In this document: positions 19,183-27,643 of the stretch, piece after piece
Layout: the number at the start of each line of letters is the position of its first letter
Numbering within the stretch: the first letter of the stretch is position 1
NCBI GenBank assembly: GCA_943331105.2
Contig: CALQKH020000002.1
Span: 124,001 to 188,000, forward strand
Origin: Akkermansia muciniphila
Lineage (GTDB): Bacteria > Pseudomonadota > Gammaproteobacteria > Burkholderiales > Burkholderiaceae_C
Reading direction: 5' to 3'
Length of the DNA: 64,000 nucleotides
Notes under the pieces: generated by a model
What the model saw: the letters and a program-made list of their open reading frames with translations, nothing else
What the model was told of the DNA's origin: nothing
The model's database searches: none
Translations under genes and position numbers: made by a program

Positions 19183-19191
19183 TTATCCACA
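19183..19191 (+). promoter_or_regulatory. Consensus DnaA box in the recC/acyl-CoA ligase gap
   Basis: TTATCCACA is the exact high-affinity DnaA box. It lies in the 294-bp intergenic region (19031-19324) between divergent recC and the acyl-CoA ligase gene, where promoters of both are expected. A single 9-mer can occur by chance about once in such a window, so function is unproven. Besides this box I see a short TGCAC-GGT-GTGCA hairpin near 19269 and nothing else assignable. Confidence 0.3.
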
Positions 19192-19324
19192 CCTTTGGGC
19201 ACTCGCTTTGGGGGCAACTGGGTGTGGTCATGACCCATGTGACTGCACACTTGGGTTTTCCCTAGCCTGCACGGTGTGCAGTGGGCCGCATGATTTGGGC
19301 AGACAAGAACAACCCACGCCTTTC

Positions 19325-20986
19325 ATGACCACGCCTTCTTCTGCATCCCCCGCCCAGCCGCCCATCTGCAGCACCATGATGCAGATGCCCCTGTCGCTGA
19401 ACCACTTGCTCGAACGGGCAGGCTCTTTGTTTGCCAGCAACGAGATCGTCTCGCGCCTGCCCGACAAGTCGCTGCGCCGGCACAGTTATGGCGCGTTCTA
19501 CCAGCGCACCCGGCAGTTGGCGCAGGCTTTGCAAAACCTGGGCCTGCAAAAAGGCGAGCGCGTGGCCACGCTCTGCTGGAACCACCACGCGCACCTGGAG
19601 TGTTATTTCGGCATCCCGGCCGCGGGCGGCGTGATGCACACCCTCAACCTGCGCCTGTCGCCCGACGAGATCGCTTGGATCGCCAATGACGCGCAAGACA
19701 AGGTGCTGATCATCGACGATGTGTTGCTGCCGCTGTACCAGCAGTTTGCGCACCTGTACCGCTTTGAGCGCGTGATCGTGTTCCCGTTTTCCGGGGCGCC
19801 CGTGCCCGCGCCCTTCACCGACTACGAGCAGCTGCTGGCAGGCACTGACACACAGCGCTTTCAATACGCCCCGCACGCCGAAGACGATGCGGTGTCGATG
19901 TGCTACACCTCGGGCACCACCGGCCGGCCCAAGGGCGTGGTGTACTCGCACCGCTCCACCATCTTGCACACGCTGGTGGGCTGCCTGGGCGACTTCTGGG
20001 GCCTCAAGGGCAGCGATGTGATCTTGCCCGTCACGCCCATGTTCCATGCCAACAGCTGGGGCATCCCTTATGGCGCGGTGATGATGGGCGTCAAGCTGGT
20101 TTTTCCAGGCCCGCACTTGCACCCGGAAGATCTGCTGGACCTGATGACGGCCGAGCCCCCCACGCTGTCGCTGGGCGTGCCCACCATCTGGATGGGGCTG
20201 ATTCAGGCTTTTGAGGCTGCACAAACCACCCAGCCCGGCCGCTGGAAACTGCCCACCGGCATGCGCTCTTTGGTCGGCGGCGCGGCGGTGCCCGAGGCTT
20301 TGATTCGCGCCTTTCATCGGCACGGCATCTGGATTTTGCAAGGCTGGGGCATGACCGAAACCTCACCTTTGTGCACCGTGTCTTACCCCAAGTCGGAGCT
20401 GAAAAACGCCTCCATGGACGAACGTTACCGCCGCGCAGCCATGGCGGGCGTGCCCGTGCCGCTGACCGAACTGCGCATCCGAGGTGAAGACGGACTCGAT
20501 GCCCCCTGGGACGGCCAGCATGTGGGCGAAATACAGGTGCGCGGGCCCTTCATCACCGGCAGCTACCACCAGGTGCCCGTCAGCGAAGACAAATTCAGCG
20601 CCGACGGCTGGCTGCGCACCGGCGATGTGGCCAGCGTGGACGACTTGGGCTTTGTGCGCATCACCGACCGCACCAAAGACCTGATCAAATCCGGCGGCGA
20701 ATGGATCAGTTCGGTCGACTTAGAGAATGCCCTGATGGCCCATCCCGACGTGGCCGAAGCGGCGGTGATCGCCATCCCCGACCCCAAATGGAGCGAGCGC
20801 CCTCTGGCCTGCATCGTACTCAAGCCCGGCAAGCAACCCCAGCCCGAAGCCTTTGCCGCGCATTTGCTGCAGCACGGCTTTGCCAAGTGGCAGGTGCCCG
20901 ACCGCTACGAGTTCATTGACGCCGTGCCCCGCACCTCGACTGGGAAGTTCTACAAACTCAAACTGCGCGAACGCTTTCCAGCATGA
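19325..20986 (+). CDS. Fatty-acid-type acyl-CoA ligase (AMP-forming)
   Basis: A member of the AMP-binding (ANL) superfamily that activates a carboxylic acid to its CoA thioester through an acyl-adenylate. In about 553 residues it shows the phosphate-binding loop CYTSGTTGRPKGVVYSH (near 192-208), the GWGMTETSP motif, WLRTGDVA and a C-terminal VPRTSTGKFYKLKLRE with the catalytic Lys. It most resembles the medium/long-chain and 3-methylmercaptopropionyl-CoA ligase group, but the substrate cannot be fixed. Start uncertain: ATG 19325 or ATG 19377 (MMQMPLSLNHLLERAG), the latter fitting the family better; neither has a strong ribosome-binding site. The upstream frame up to 19208 is intergenic. Confidence 0.88.
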   Translation: MTTPSSASPAQPPICSTMMQMPLSLNHLLERAGSLFASNEIVSRLPDKSLRRHSYGAFYQRTRQLAQALQNLGLQKGERVATLCWNHHAHLECYFGIPAAGGVMHTLNLRLSPDEIAWIANDAQDKVLIIDDVLLPLYQQFAHLYRFERVIVFPFSGAPVPAPFTDYEQLLAGTDTQRFQYAPHAEDDAVSMCYTSGTTGRPKGVVYSHRSTILHTLVGCLGDFWGLKGSDVILPVTPMFHANSWGIPYGAVMMGVKLVFPGPHLHPEDLLDLMTAEPPTLSLGVPTIWMGLIQAFEAAQTTQPGRWKLPTGMRSLVGGAAVPEALIRAFHRHGIWILQGWGMTETSPLCTVSYPKSELKNASMDERYRRAAMAGVPVPLTELRIRGEDGLDAPWDGQHVGEIQVRGPFITGSYHQVPVSEDKFSADGWLRTGDVASVDDLGFVRITDRTKDLIKSGGEWISSVDLENALMAHPDVAEAAVIAIPDPKWSERPLACIVLKPGKQPQPEAFAAHLLQHGFAKWQVPDRYEFIDAVPRTSTGKFYKLKLRERFPA

Positions 20987-21046
20987 CAGGGCTTTTTTCT
21001 GTGTTGCCACGTTCAGGCGCTTGCGAATAGGCAGTCACAAAGAAGA

Positions 21047-21078
21047 AAGGACTTAGCCCCTTTCGAAGCTAAGTCCTT
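21047..21078 (-). terminator. Intrinsic terminator after tRNA-Pro
   Basis: A perfect 11-bp stem (AAGGACTTAGC with GCTAAGTCCTT, 10-nt loop) starts 9 bp past the tRNA-Pro 3' end. On the minus strand it is followed by TCTTCTTTG, a U-rich tract. It ends the MerR/tRNA-Pro transcript. Confidence 0.8.
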
Positions 21079-21086
21079 GATTCATA

Positions 21087-21163
21087 TGGTCGGCGTGGCG
21101 GGATTCGAACTCGCGACCCCTTGCACCCCATGCAAGTGCGCTACCAGGCTGCGCTACACGCCG
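21087..21163 (-). tRNA. tRNA-Pro (GGG)
   Basis: A 77-nt cloverleaf on the minus strand: acceptor CGGCGTG pairs with CACGCCG, followed by the discriminator A and an encoded CCA. The anticodon stem CTTGC/GCAAG encloses the loop ATGGGGT, giving anticodon GGG with U33. The T arm carries the standard GTTCGAATC. It starts 7 bp after the MerR-type regulator stop, so it is probably cut from the same transcript. Confidence 0.95.
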
Positions 21164-21170
21164 ACAAGAC

Positions 21171-21647
21171 TCAAATTATAGCCGGATTATGGGGGCCATT
21201 GACTGTCAGCAGGTCGCGAATCTGCAGTAACTCTTGCTGAATCGACAAATCAGCAGACAGGCCCTGCCAAGACAAAGTACCGGTCGATACAGCAGATGAA
21301 CCGGCGTGGTCATCGGAAACATCCAAGTCGCTGACGCCCTCGGTCAATGGGTCCTGCGCTCCACTTGTTCGGCTTAATTCACGATCCACCTGCACCAGTT
21401 CTTGCAGCTTGTTGCGTGCGCCACTGATGGTGAAGCCTTGGTCGTACAAGAGGCCACGGATCTTGCGGATCATCATGACTTCATGGCGTTGGTAGTAACG
21501 GCGGTTACCACGCCGCTTGACCGGACGCAGCTGGGTGAACTCCTGCTCCCAATAACGCAACACATGGGGCTTGACACCACACAGCTCGCCCACCTCACCG
21601 ATGGTGAAGTAGCGTTTGGCTGGTATGGGTGGGAGCAAACTGTCCAT
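21171..21647 (-). CDS. MerR family transcriptional regulator
   Basis: A 158-residue protein with an N-terminal MerR winged helix (about 12-80): YFTIGEVGELCGVKPHVLRYWEQEF, split here only in naming, then RRGNRRYYQRHEV and IRGLLYDQGFTISGARNKL. The C terminus lacks the metal-binding cysteines of MerR/CueR, so the inducer is unknown. This is the uncharacterised MerR protein that in many beta- and gammaproteobacteria follows ihfA; here ihfA is absent and a tRNA cluster with a terminator lies upstream, so it needs its own promoter in 21648-21750. I chose ATG 21647 (MDSLLPP); the frame continues upstream 22 codons without a plausible alternative. tRNA-Pro follows by 7 bp. Confidence 0.88.
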   Translation of the reverse strand: MDSLLPPIPAKRYFTIGEVGELCGVKPHVLRYWEQEFTQLRPVKRRGNRRYYQRHEVMMIRKIRGLLYDQGFTISGARNKLQELVQVDRELSRTSGAQDPLTEGVSDLDVSDDHAGSSAVSTGTLSWQGLSADLSIQQELLQIRDLLTVNGPHNPAII

Positions 21648-21750
21648 GGCCGACAACAAGTTAAACGGGAAACCTTGTAGCTTACTGCAACTGAGTTTCC
21701 ACAGTCCACACATTTTGAAAAGAAAACAGGATTGGGGGAAAAATCAGGCA

Positions 21751-21784
21751 ATAAAAAAGCCCAAACAGCGAACTGTTTGAGCTT
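21751..21784 (-). terminator. Intrinsic terminator of the tRNA-Ala/Glu/Asp cluster
   Basis: On the minus strand, 8 bp after tRNA-Asp, a stem (GCTT plus CAAACAG pairing with CTGTTTG plus AAGC, one mismatch, loop TTCG on the transcript) is followed by TTTTTTAT. It has the shape of a Rho-independent terminator and separates the tRNA transcript from the MerR gene. Confidence 0.8.
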
Positions 21785-21791
21785 CTTGATT

Positions 21792-21868
21792 TGGCGGAGT
21801 GGACGGGACTCGAACCCGCGACCCCCGGCGTGACAGGCCGGTATTCTAACCAACTGAACTACCACTCC
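21792..21868 (-). tRNA. tRNA-Asp (GTC)
   Basis: A 77-nt cloverleaf: acceptor GGAGTGG pairs with CCACTCC, discriminator G, encoded CCA. The anticodon stem CGGCC/GCCGG encloses TGTCACG region with anticodon GTC; the T loop GTTCGAGTC is standard. Third tRNA of the Ala-Glu-Asp cluster, followed by a terminator. Confidence 0.95.
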
Positions 21869-21924
21869 TGGTAGCTGTAACTTTTGTCAGACTGCTGTTG
21901 CAACTGACCAAGTGCTACAAAACT

Positions 21925-22000
21925 TGGCGACCCTACGGGGATTCGAACCCCGGTACTCACCGTGAAAGGGTGATGTCCTAGGCCTCTAGACGATAGGGTC
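21925..22000 (-). tRNA. tRNA-Glu (TTC)
   Basis: A 76-nt cloverleaf: acceptor GACCCTA, anticodon loop with TTC in CACCC-TTTCACG-GTG context, T loop GTTCGAATC, discriminator G and encoded CCA. It lies just downstream of gltX, which encodes the synthetase that charges it. Confidence 0.95.
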
Positions 22001-22038
22001 ATAACCTGGACGGATTCTTTCGAATCATCTCGACACTT

Positions 22039-22114
<76 letters not shown>

Positions 22115-22173
22115 TTTGGTACAACGCTTTGCATTGCTGCATGTTGCTGCGCCTCGTTGGTGTCGAGACTCGA

Positions 22174-22202
22174 ATTATAGACAGAAATTCAAGCGTTTTG
22201 GA
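22174..22202 (-). promoter_or_regulatory. Probable promoter of the tRNA cluster
   Basis: On the minus strand a perfect TATAAT -10 box (22174-22179) lies about 60 bp before tRNA-Ala, just after the gltX stop. The matching -35 position (17-bp spacer) reads TCCAAA and is weak. This suggests the tRNAs are transcribed independently of, or in addition to, gltX read-through. Confidence 0.5.
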
Positions 22203-23598
22203 GTCGCTCAAGAATTTTTTCTCTATGGCTTAACGCGAGTACGGCATCCAGCGAAGGTGTCTGGGCCGTGCCCATCACCAACACGCGAACAGGCATGGCG
22301 ATTTGCGGCATTTTGAGGCCTGTCTCGCCCAAGGTTTCTTTGATGGCCGCAGCAATCGAAGCCTTGTCCCACACGCATGCGGCCAGTTTGTTGGCCAACA
22401 CAGCCAAGGCAGGTTTGACCGCATCGGTCACATGCTGGGCTTTTTCGTCCGGGTTGGGCACCACGTCCAGATAGAAGGCCGATATCCATTGCGCCAAAAC
22501 CACCAGCGTGTCACAACGGTCTTTGAAAAGGCCGCAGATATGGGCCAGTCGTTCGTCAGACACCACACCCAGTTTGGCGAGGAATGGCTGGACATGTTGG
22601 ACCAATGCGTCATCGCTCATGGCCTTGAGATGTTGGGCGTTGACCCATTTGAGTTTGGCTTCGTCAAACTGCGCGGCGCTGCGGCCCAAATGGTCGAGAT
22701 TGAACCACTCCAGAAACTGCGCACGGCTGAAAATCTCATCGTCGCCGTGACTCCAGCCCAAACGGGCCAAATAATTGACCATCGCATCTGGTAAAAAGCC
22801 TTCGTCTCGGTAAGCCGTAACCGCCTTGGCGCCGTTGCGTTTGCTCATCTTCTCACCCTGCTCGTTGAGCACCGTGGGCAGGTGGGCATAAACCGGGGGC
22901 TCTTGACCCAAGGCTTTGAAAATATTGATTTGGCGCGGCGTGTTGTTCACATGGTCGTCGCCACGGATCACATGCGTGATCTGCATGTCGATGTCGTCCA
23001 CCACCACACAAAAGTTGTAGGTGGGCGTGCCGTCAGGGCGGGCGATCACCAAGTCGTCCAACTCGTCGTTGCTGATTTCAATGCGACCTTTGACCTTGTC
23101 GTCCCACGCCACCACACCGCCGATCGGGTTCTTGAAGCGCAGCACGGGCTTCACACCATCAGGGATGGGAGGCAAGGATTTGCCTGACTCGGGACGCCAA
23201 GTGCCGTCGTACCGAGGCTTTTCCTTGTTGGCCATTTGGCGCTCGCGAAGCGCATCCAACGCTTCCATGCTTGTGTAGCAGGGGTAAACATGCCCCGAGG
23301 CGATCAAATCAGCCAGCACTGCTTTGTAGCGGTCCATGCGCTGCATTTGGTAGAACGGACCTTCGTCATGGTCCAGGCCGAGCCAGGCCATGCCTTCAAT
23401 GATCACGTCCACAGAAGCTTGTGTGGAGCGGTCCAGGTCGGTGTCTTCGATGCGCAAGATGAAGTCGCCGCCCGTGGCGCGGGCAAAAGCCCAAGGGTAC
23501 AAAGCCGAGCGGATGTTGCCCAGATGAATGAAGCCGGTGGGCGATGGGGCAAAGCGGGTGCGCGTATGTGCAGGTGTGCTTGAAAGGGTGTTGGTCAT
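22189..23598 (-). CDS. gltX: Glutamate--tRNA ligase
   Basis: GltX charges tRNA-Glu. The 469-residue class I synthetase begins with the signature [14 protein letters not shown] (the HIGH-type motif at about 25-28) and carries the KMSKR loop (about 249-253 in EKMSKRNGA). Length and order match discriminating GltX enzymes; there is only one gltX here, so I cannot say whether a GatCAB route also exists. The ATG at 23598 starts one base after the metZ stop, indicating coupled translation with metZ. Seven extra codons upstream (MVSIPFD) are possible but lie inside metZ. Confidence 0.96.
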   Translation of the reverse strand: MTNTLSSTPAHTRTRFAPSPTGFIHLGNIRSALYPWAFARATGGDFILRIEDTDLDRSTQASVDVIIEGMAWLGLDHDEGPFYQMQRMDRYKAVLADLIASGHVYPCYTSMEALDALRERQMANKEKPRYDGTWRPESGKSLPPIPDGVKPVLRFKNPIGGVVAWDDKVKGRIEISNDELDDLVIARPDGTPTYNFCVVVDDIDMQITHVIRGDDHVNNTPRQINIFKALGQEPPVYAHLPTVLNEQGEKMSKRNGAKAVTAYRDEGFLPDAMVNYLARLGWSHGDDEIFSRAQFLEWFNLDHLGRSAAQFDEAKLKWVNAQHLKAMSDDALVQHVQPFLAKLGVVSDERLAHICGLFKDRCDTLVVLAQWISAFYLDVVPNPDEKAQHVTDAVKPALAVLANKLAACVWDKASIAAAIKETLGETGLKMPQIAMPVRVLVMGTAQTPSLDAVLALSHREKILERLQNA

Positions 23599-23599
23599 A

Positions 23600-24811
23600 T
23601 CAAAGGGTATCGAGACCACGCGAGAGGTCTTTTTGGATGTCTTGTGGGTACTCCAGGCCGACCGCCACGCGGATCAAGCCTTGGCCAATGCCGGCGGCTT
23701 GGCGCTGCGCTTCGGTCAGGCGACCATGCGAGGTACTGGCAGGATGCGCCACCAAGGTTTTGGTGTCTCCCAAGTTGGTAGACAAGGAGAGCATTTGCAT
23801 CTGGTCCATGACATGAAAGGCACGCTGGCGCGCTTGCTCGGGGCCATCGGCCTTGACATCAAAAGACAAGACAGCGCCGCCCAAGCCTGACATTTGACGC
23901 ATGGCCAAGTCGTGCTGAGGGTGGCTGGCCAGTCCAGGGTAATGCACGCGGGCCACCGCAGGATGCTTTTCCAACCATTCGGCCAAGATTTGCGCTCGGG
24001 CTGTCTGAGCACGCATGCGCAGGTCCAGCGTCTCAAGGCCCTTGAGCACCACCCAAGCGTTGAATGGCGCCAGTGTCATGCCGCCGCTTTTGAGCACAGG
24101 CAAAAACTTCTCGGTGATCATTTGCTGTGGGGCGCAAAGCGCACCTGCCATTACCCTGCCCTGGCCATCCAGATACTTGGTCCCCGAATGGGTGATGATG
24201 TCAGCGCCCATTTGTGCGGGACGTTGCAAGGCAGGGGTGGCAAAGCAGTTATCCACCGCAAACAAAGCACCTGCGTTGTGTGCCAAGTCGGCCAACGCCT
24301 GAATGTCGCACACCTCGGTGAGGGGGTTGGTAGGGGTTTCGGCCAACAGCAACCGGGTGCTGGGGCGAATGGCGGCTTGCCACTCTTTGAGGTCGGTTTG
24401 CGACACAAAACTGGACTCAACACCAAACTTGGCCAGGTCGGTGCCGATCAGTTTGATGGTGGAGCCAAACATGGAGCGCGAGCACACCACATGGTCACCT
24501 GCTTTGAGCAAGCCCAAGCACATCATCAAGATGGCCGACATGCCCGATGCCGTGCCCATAGCGGCTTCAGTGCCCTCCAGCGCAGCCAAACGGATTTCCA
24601 TACTGCTGACGGTGGGGTTGCCGTAGCGGCCGTAGGTGTAGCCCTCTTCATCGCCCGCAAAACGGCGGGCAGCGGCTTCGGCCGTGGGCTGCACATAACC
24701 GCTGGTGAGGTACAGGGCTTCGGAATTCTCGCCGTACTGGCTGCGCTCTACAGCAGCACGAACGGCCAGGGTCTCAATGTGCAGGTCATCAAATCGGTGG
24801 GCTTGTGTCAT
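23600..24811 (-). CDS. metZ: O-succinylhomoserine sulfhydrylase
   Basis: A PLP enzyme of the Cys/Met metabolism family that makes homocysteine directly from O-succinylhomoserine and sulfide. The 403-residue protein shows the PLP-binding Lys212 in [13 protein letters not shown], the YGRYGNPT motif and the [19 protein letters not shown] segment near the C terminus. In this lineage the gene regularly follows purF; here it starts 8 bp after the purF stop and is followed within a base by gltX. Cystathionine gamma-synthase is the close alternative, but context favours MetZ. Confidence 0.92.
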   Translation of the reverse strand: MTQAHRFDDLHIETLAVRAAVERSQYGENSEALYLTSGYVQPTAEAAARRFAGDEEGYTYGRYGNPTVSSMEIRLAALEGTEAAMGTASGMSAILMMCLGLLKAGDHVVCSRSMFGSTIKLIGTDLAKFGVESSFVSQTDLKEWQAAIRPSTRLLLAETPTNPLTEVCDIQALADLAHNAGALFAVDNCFATPALQRPAQMGADIITHSGTKYLDGQGRVMAGALCAPQQMITEKFLPVLKSGGMTLAPFNAWVVLKGLETLDLRMRAQTARAQILAEWLEKHPAVARVHYPGLASHPQHDLAMRQMSGLGGAVLSFDVKADGPEQARQRAFHVMDQMQMLSLSTNLGDTKTLVAHPASTSHGRLTEAQRQAAGIGQGLIRVAVGLEYPQDIQKDLSRGLDTL

Positions 24812-24819
24812 GGCAGGCC

Positions 24820-26334
24820 TTATACGCTGGCGTTGGGCAAGGCCAAACGAGAGTTGTCGTCATCGCCCTCTTCGACTTGGGGGCGGGTTTCGTTCAAACG
24901 GCTGATGTCATCGGCAGAAATATCGCCCGTCACATAGACACCATCAAAGCAAGAGGCATCGAAATCGGACAAAGCACCTGCCGCATTCACTCGGGCTTGG
25001 GCCACAGCGGTTTTCATGGCGTCCACGTCTTGGTAGATCAGGGCGTCGCAGCCAATGATCTGGCGGATCTCTTCGATGCTGCGGCCATGCGCCACCAGCT
25101 CTTGGCTGGTCGGCATGTCGATGCCGTAGACATTGGGGTAGCGCACGGGTGGCGCAGCGCTGGCCAAATAAACCTTGCGCGCGCCCGCGTCGCGGGCCAT
25201 CTGCACGATCTCTTGGCTGGTGGTTCCGCGCACGATGGAGTCGTCCACCAACAGCACGTTGCGGCCTTTGAATTCGCTGACGATGGTGTTGAGTTTTTGG
25301 CGCACTGATTTTTTACGCACCGACTGGCCCGGCATGATGAACGTGCGGCCCACGTAGCGGTTTTTAACGAATCCTTCGCGGTATGGAATGCCAAGCAATT
25401 GGGCCAACTGCATGGCGCTGGGCCGACTGGATTCGGGAATCGGGATCACCACATCGATGTCGCTCGGGGGCAAGGTCGAAATCACTCGTTTGGCCAATGT
25501 TTCGCCCAAATTCAAACGAGCTTGGTACACGGAGATACCGTCCAGGGTGGAATCTGGCCTGGCCAGGTACACGTACTCAAATATGCAAGGGCTCAATTGC
25601 GACTTGTCGGCGCAGGACTGCGTGTGCATCTGGCCATCAAGGTCAACAAAAATGGCTTCACCAGGGGCCACATCGCGCTCAAACTGGTGCGCTGTGCCAT
25701 CGAGTGCCACCGATTCGCTGGCCAGCATGATGGTGCCGTCGGCACTGCGGCCCATGCACAAAGGGCGAATGCCGTGCGGGTCTCGGAAGGCCACCAAGCC
25801 GTGGCCTGCGATCAAGGCAATCACCGCATAAGACCCTTTGACACGGCGATTCACGCCGCGCACGGCCTCAAACACGTCCACGGGCTTGAGGGGCAAACCC
25901 CGCGTGGTTTTTTCCAGCTCGTGGGCCAACACATTGAGCAAAACCTCCGAATCACTTTCTGTGTTGATGTGGCGGTGGTCCTTAGAAAACAACTCGGCCT
26001 TCAAGGCATGGGCGTTGGTCAGGTTGCCGTTGTGCACCAGCACCAAACCAAAGGGCGCATTCACATAAAAGGGCTGGGCCTCCTCTTCACTGAATGCGTT
26101 GCCAGCCGTGGGGTAGCGCACTTGTCCCAAACCGCAGTTGCCAGGCAGGCTGCGCATGTTGCGGGTGCGAAACACATCACGCACCATGCCTTTGGCCTTG
26201 TGCATGAAAAACTTGCGGTCCAACTGCGTGACGATGCCCGCCGCATCTTGCCCTCGGTGCTGCAGCAAAAGCAAACCATCGTAAATCAGCTGATTGACCG
26301 GTGCGTGACTGACCACGCCGACGATTCCACACAT
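24820..26334 (-). CDS. purF: Amidophosphoribosyltransferase
   Basis: PurF makes 5-phosphoribosylamine from PRPP and glutamine, the first step of purine synthesis. The 504-residue protein starts MCGIVGVV, so the nucleophilic Cys2 is exposed after Met removal and there is no propeptide (E. coli type). The phosphoribosyltransferase motif VLLVDDSIVRGTTS lies at about 355-368. It is the fourth gene of folC-SPOR-cvpA-purF-metZ-gltX, 39 bp after cvpA. purM, a later step of the pathway, lies near the right end of the window. Confidence 0.97.
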   Translation of the reverse strand: MCGIVGVVSHAPVNQLIYDGLLLLQHRGQDAAGIVTQLDRKFFMHKAKGMVRDVFRTRNMRSLPGNCGLGQVRYPTAGNAFSEEEAQPFYVNAPFGLVLVHNGNLTNAHALKAELFSKDHRHINTESDSEVLLNVLAHELEKTTRGLPLKPVDVFEAVRGVNRRVKGSYAVIALIAGHGLVAFRDPHGIRPLCMGRSADGTIMLASESVALDGTAHQFERDVAPGEAIFVDLDGQMHTQSCADKSQLSPCIFEYVYLARPDSTLDGISVYQARLNLGETLAKRVISTLPPSDIDVVIPIPESSRPSAMQLAQLLGIPYREGFVKNRYVGRTFIMPGQSVRKKSVRQKLNTIVSEFKGRNVLLVDDSIVRGTTSQEIVQMARDAGARKVYLASAAPPVRYPNVYGIDMPTSQELVAHGRSIEEIRQIIGCDALIYQDVDAMKTAVAQARVNAAGALSDFDASCFDGVYVTGDISADDISRLNETRPQVEEGDDDNSRLALPNASV

Positions 26335-26373
26335 AAATCTTTATCCGTTCAAAAATCGACTGCCCTGAAAAGT

Positions 26374-26868
26374 TCAGGGTAAAAATGCACCGAATTTTTC
26401 AGGCAACATGGGTTTGAGGCCTTTGATCGCGGTGTCGAGCCAAACAGGTCCTTGGGCCTCTTTCCACCAAGGCTCTGAGGCCATGCCCAAGAGCTGCAGC
26501 AGCACGGTGACCGCCAACAAAACCACCACTCCGCGGGCCACGCCAAACATGGCGCCCAAAGAGCGGTCAACCGGCCTGAGGCCTACGGTTTCCACCAGCT
26601 TCTTGATCAACCAAGACAACATACCCGAGGCAAACAAAGTGGCCACAAACACCACCACAAAGGCCACCGCGTACTGAACCGATTCGGGCGCGCCCTGCAC
26701 AAAGGGCAAAAAGCCAATGGCGTCTTCAGCAAACCATTGAGCGGCCATGAAAGCGGCCAACCAGCCCGCCAGGGACAAAACCTCATAAACCAGACCACGC
26801 CAAAAACCCAGGGCCATCGAGCCCACCAACACCCCCAACAACAACCAATCGGTCAGGGCGATGGCCAT
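26374..26868 (-). CDS. cvpA: CvpA family membrane protein
   Basis: A 164-residue inner-membrane protein with four hydrophobic helices (roughly 8-25, 30-46, 63-85 and 108-128). CvpA proteins were first linked to colicin V production and are usually adjacent to purF, as here; their biochemical role is unclear, with reported links to envelope stress and bile resistance. The ATG at 26868 lies 1 bp after the SPOR gene stop. Confidence 0.92.
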   Translation of the reverse strand: MAIALTDWLLLGVLVGSMALGFWRGLVYEVLSLAGWLAAFMAAQWFAEDAIGFLPFVQGAPESVQYAVAFVVVFVATLFASGMLSWLIKKLVETVGLRPVDRSLGAMFGVARGVVVLLAVTVLLQLLGMASEPWWKEAQGPVWLDTAIKGLKPMLPEKFGAFLP

Positions 26869-26869
26869 G

Positions 26870-27634
26870 TCAGAGCTTCAAAACGGCGGCTGGCAAATCG
26901 AGCTTGCGGATGCGCGCTGCGGCTTTGTCGGCCTCTTCTTTGGTTTCAAAGGGTCCCACACGGATGCGTGTGGTGCTTTTGCCATCTTTTTCGACGATTT
27001 GGGTGTAAGTTTTCAGGCCAGCTTGCTCGAGTTTGCTGCGCACATCGCGGATTTTGGCCGCATCCGTGAAGGCACCGACTTGGATCGCCACCCTGGATAC
27101 TGCGGGTTTAACGGGCTTGCCTTCGAGCAAAGCTTGGGCTTTTTGGCCATCGTCTTTGGGCTTGGTTGCCGTTGGCACTTTGGCTTCGGGTTTGGTTTCT
27201 GCCTTGGCGGTCACCGGCTTTTCAGCCGGCTTTTCGACGGGCTGATCAACCGGCTTGTCGGCCAAGGGTGCCGCAGGTTTGGGCACCACTTCTTCACGGG
27301 CATCCAAGCTGGACTGCGCAGGCACGGTGGCGACCTCGGTGTTGGGCAGCAAAGGCTTGGCGGGCGCTTGGGCCGCAGGCACCGGCACGTTGCTGGCGAG
27401 TGCAGGGGTTTTTTGCCTGTCGGGCACCACGATGGGCGTGTCCACCGAAACAGGTCGAGGCTGGGTGTCAAACAAAAGCGGGAAACCCACCACTGCCAAC
27501 AAAACCAAAACCACGGAACCCGTCAATCGGTGGCGAGCACGGCGACGGACAATTTCGATGCTTTCGCTGGGCCCGGTTGCAACACCCTCGGGGGAAGGGT
27601 TTTGACCAGAAAATCGGAACTTGAAAAACGCCAT
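26870..27634 (-). CDS. SPOR domain protein (DedD-like)
   Basis: A 254-residue bitopic protein: a short cytoplasmic N terminus with a basic stretch (RRRARHRL), one membrane helix (about 38-55), a long Pro/Lys/Ala/Glu-rich periplasmic linker (about 60-175, with VDQPVEKPAEKPV-type repeats) and a C-terminal SPOR domain (about 180-252, RVAIQVGAFTDAAKIRDV). SPOR domains bind denuded septal peptidoglycan, so a division-site role like DedD is likely. It lies 9 bp after folC and 1 bp before cvpA in the same operon, the usual position of this gene in Burkholderiales. Confidence 0.9.
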   Translation of the reverse strand: MAFFKFRFSGQNPSPEGVATGPSESIEIVRRRARHRLTGSVVLVLLAVVGFPLLFDTQPRPVSVDTPIVVPDRQKTPALASNVPVPAAQAPAKPLLPNTEVATVPAQSSLDAREEVVPKPAAPLADKPVDQPVEKPAEKPVTAKAETKPEAKVPTATKPKDDGQKAQALLEGKPVKPAVSRVAIQVGAFTDAAKIRDVRSKLEQAGLKTYTQIVEKDGKSTTRIRVGPFETKEEADKAAARIRKLDLPAAVLKL

Positions 27635-27643
27635 GGCAATTGC

